Assembly: GCA_028710055.1 (NCBI GenBank)
Contig: JAQUSX010000019.1
Location: 1-7,829 of the forward strand
Source of the DNA: Clostridia bacterium
GTDB taxonomy: Bacteria > Bacillota > Clostridia > Christensenellales > CAG-314
Length of the DNA stretch: 7,829 nt
Direction: 5' to 3'
Below the pieces are notes generated by a model. The model saw only the letters and a program-made list of their open reading frames with translations, searched no databases and was not told the DNA's origin. Shown in pieces: positions 6,888 to 7,829 of this stretch. How positions within the stretch are numbered: the first letter of the stretch is position 1; every line of letters starts with the position of its first letter. Both the position numbers and the translations under genes were made by a program.

Positions 6888-7361
6888 ATGAACGAAACGG
6901 GAATTGTGAGAAGAATAGACGAGCTAGGCAGAATAGTAGTGCCAAAAGAAATACGCAGTTCAATGCGGCTTGCGGAAGGAAGCATGTTGGAATTTTGCGT
7001 GTCGGGCGATAATCTGGTTTTGAAAAAATACAACCAACTGTCGGTTGTCAACGAAACGGTATACGCATTGGCAAAAACTTTGTCGTCTCGGCTTGACGCC
7101 ACCGTGTGTTTTATCAGCGACGGCGAGATATTTGCCGAAAGCGGAAAAGAAGAAATCGAGACCGACAATTTTGACTCCGATAAAAGAAACCAGTACGCCA
7201 CGAGCATTCAAACAAATAACGGTCGAAAAAACGGCATAGTAACCCCCATTATCTCAAGCGGCGATCTCGTGGGTAACATAATCGTGCTTGACGAATCACA
7301 AACGGCGAAAGAACTGTCTAATTTTGCGGCGGATTTGGTAGCGTCGTATTACGAAAATTAA
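6888..7361 (+). CDS. spoVT: Stage V sporulation regulator SpoVT (AbrB-type), short form
   Basis: SpoVT is a DNA-binding regulator of forespore genes and spore properties. Residues 1-48 are a classic AbrB swapped-hairpin domain: TGIVRRIDELGRIVVPKEIR, then MRLAEGSMLEF and LVLKKY. Residues about 55-157 resemble the GAF-like sensor and dimerisation domain, including VTPIISSGDLVGNIIVLDES, which matches the VGPIVANGDPIGAVVIF strand pair of B. subtilis SpoVT as I recall it. At 157 residues it is about 20 shorter than the roughly 178 of B. subtilis; by eye the loss is in the middle of the GAF-like part, between FAESG and IQTNNG. The frame is intact, so this is a natural short form rather than a pseudogene. 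Its position between mfd and a SpoVB-type flippase supports orthology. A probable terminator follows 90 bases after the stop. Confidence 0.92.
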   Translation: MNETGIVRRIDELGRIVVPKEIRSSMRLAEGSMLEFCVSGDNLVLKKYNQLSVVNETVYALAKTLSSRLDATVCFISDGEIFAESGKEEIETDNFDSDKRNQYATSIQTNNGRKNGIVTPIISSGDLVGNIIVLDESQTAKELSNFAADLVASYYEN

Positions 7362-7410
7362 AATAAAAATGGAATATCGTTTTTGTTAAAAATGTTGTTT
7401 ATTTAAACAA

Positions 7411-7518
7411 AATTAGTACAGTTTAAAAATTCTAAAAATACAAAAATCATAAAGCGTCCGCAGTTTAGCGAACGCTTTTCATTTACGCTAATAATTTAAA
7501 ACTGTATTTTCGCTAATT
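7411..7518 (+). repeat. Long interrupted inverted repeat enclosing the spoVT terminator
   Basis: The left arm 7411-7427 (AATTAG, TACAGTTT, AAA) pairs in order with TTT (7495-7497), AAACTGTA (7499-7506) and CTAATT (7513-7518), with a 1-base and a 6-base bulge on the right side. The proposed terminator hairpin (7451-7478) lies inside. CGCTAAT occurs twice (7486-7492 and 7511-7517), so the AATTAG arm has two possible partners. This could be a structured RNA or an end-of-gene element. The arms are A/T rich and part of the match may be chance. Confidence 0.35.
7451..7479 (+). terminator. Probable intrinsic terminator of spoVT
   Basis: AAAGCGTCCGC (7451-7461) pairs with GCGAACGCTTT (7468-7478) as 7 bp, one C/A mismatch and 3 bp, with a 6-base loop. 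The T tract is short (TTTTCATTT), so termination may be partial. Confidence 0.65.
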
Positions 7519-7582
7519 ATGCAAAGGTCGCAATTTATTAATTACGACATGCGGGAAAATCAAAAATTGGTTAAAGGGTTTT

Positions 7583-7609
7583 AACGGTCGGCGTTGTTTT
7601 TTTACCGTT
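7583..7609 (+). repeat. Inverted repeat overlapping the putative flippase -35 region
   Basis: AACGGT (7583-7588) and ACCGTT (7604-7609) are exact complements 15 bases apart. The right arm overlaps the possible -35 box. The left arm overlaps another hairpin, GTTAAA/TTTAAC (7570-7575 with 7580-7585), so the two folds exclude each other. An operator or a switch is possible but unproven. Confidence 0.3.
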
Positions 7610-7628
7610 GTTTTACATACACTATAAT
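7601..7628 (+). promoter_or_regulatory. Promoter-like -35/-10 pair directly before the flippase start
   Basis: TTTACC (7601-7606, four of six) and a perfect TATAAT (7623-7628) are 16 bases apart. The -10 box ends one base before ATG 7630, so the usual start of transcription would fall at about 7634-7636, inside the reading frame. It may therefore be fortuitous, or the gene may use an unusual start site. Confidence 0.45.
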
Positions 7629-7629
7629 T

Positions 7630-7829
7630 ATGAAGTCGAAAAATCAGACGCAACACAACAGTTTTTTGGCGGGCGCGCTTATCGTAAGCATCGGCGGCTT
7701 AATATCGAAATTACTGGGAGCGATATACCGCATACCGCTGACGAACCTTATCGGAAGCTTTGGTATGGGACTTTACCAACTGATTTTTCCGCCTTATATA
7801 CTTATAATGACTCTCGCTACAGCGGGCAT
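7630..7829 (+). CDS. spoVB: SpoVB/YabM-type MOP-superfamily lipid flippase, N-terminus only
   Basis: Members of this polytopic membrane family move lipid-linked oligosaccharides or peptidoglycan precursors across the membrane; SpoVB acts in spore cortex formation. The 66 visible residues carry the family start: a hydrophobic first helix LAGALIVSIGGLISKLLG (13-30), then IYRIPLTNLIG (32-42) and MGLYQLIFP (46-54), a very typical SpoVB signature, and the beginning of a second helix. The window ends in the middle of the gene, which normally encodes about 500 residues. The start is ATG 7630: the frame has a stop at 7582-7584 and no other ATG. No Shine-Dalgarno sequence precedes it. The place after spoVT matches yabM of B. 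subtilis, so the exact paralogue (SpoVB, YabM or another) cannot be decided. Confidence 0.88.
   Translation, partial: MKSKNQTQHNSFLAGALIVSIGGLISKLLGAIYRIPLTNLIGSFGMGLYQLIFPPYILIMTLATAG

Overview
The window is a chromosomal housekeeping and sporulation locus from a low- to mid-GC Bacillota, most likely a Clostridia lineage. The gene order is pth (5' end cut off), mfd, a SurA/PrsA-like foldase lipoprotein, a PIG-L/LmbE-family deacetylase, spoVT, and a SpoVB/YabM-type flippase (3' end cut off), all on the + strand. The core order pth-mfd-spoVT-yabM is the one known from Bacillus subtilis. A parvulin-type foldase between mfd and spoVT is familiar in clostridia. The B. subtilis gene fin (yabK), normally between pth and mfd, is absent: that gap is only 143 bases. 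The organism cannot be named from this sequence.

Layout: 1-482 is the C-terminal five-sixths of peptidyl-tRNA hydrolase. 626-4018 is a complete transcription-repair coupling factor with no visible Shine-Dalgarno sequence. 4019-4168 holds a good sigma-A-type promoter, a hairpin that falls at the predicted transcript 5' end, a second small hairpin and a strong ribosome binding site. 4169-5914 is the secreted foldase, with an unusual tyrosine run and a degenerate parvulin domain. A strong intrinsic terminator (5924-5960) runs straight into the ribosome binding site of the deacetylase gene (5974-6729). 6888-7361 is a shortened SpoVT. 7362-7629 holds a terminator inside a larger inverted repeat, overlapping hairpins and a perfect TATAAT directly before the flippase start. 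7630-7829 is the flippase N-terminus.

The genes belong to translation recycling (Pth), DNA repair at stalled polymerase (Mfd), envelope protein folding (foldase), deacetylation of an unknown sugar conjugate (PIG-L), forespore transcription control (SpoVT) and lipid-linked precursor flipping (SpoVB-like). They share a neighbourhood rather than one pathway. The promoter and terminators suggest pth-mfd, foldase(-deacetylase), spoVT and flippase units.

No new defence system, mobile element, CRISPR array or RNA gene is visible. The points worth a second look are regulatory or local: the deacetylase behind a terminator, the mRNA-end hairpin, the tyrosine-rich foldase, and SD-less starts that share an upstream motif.
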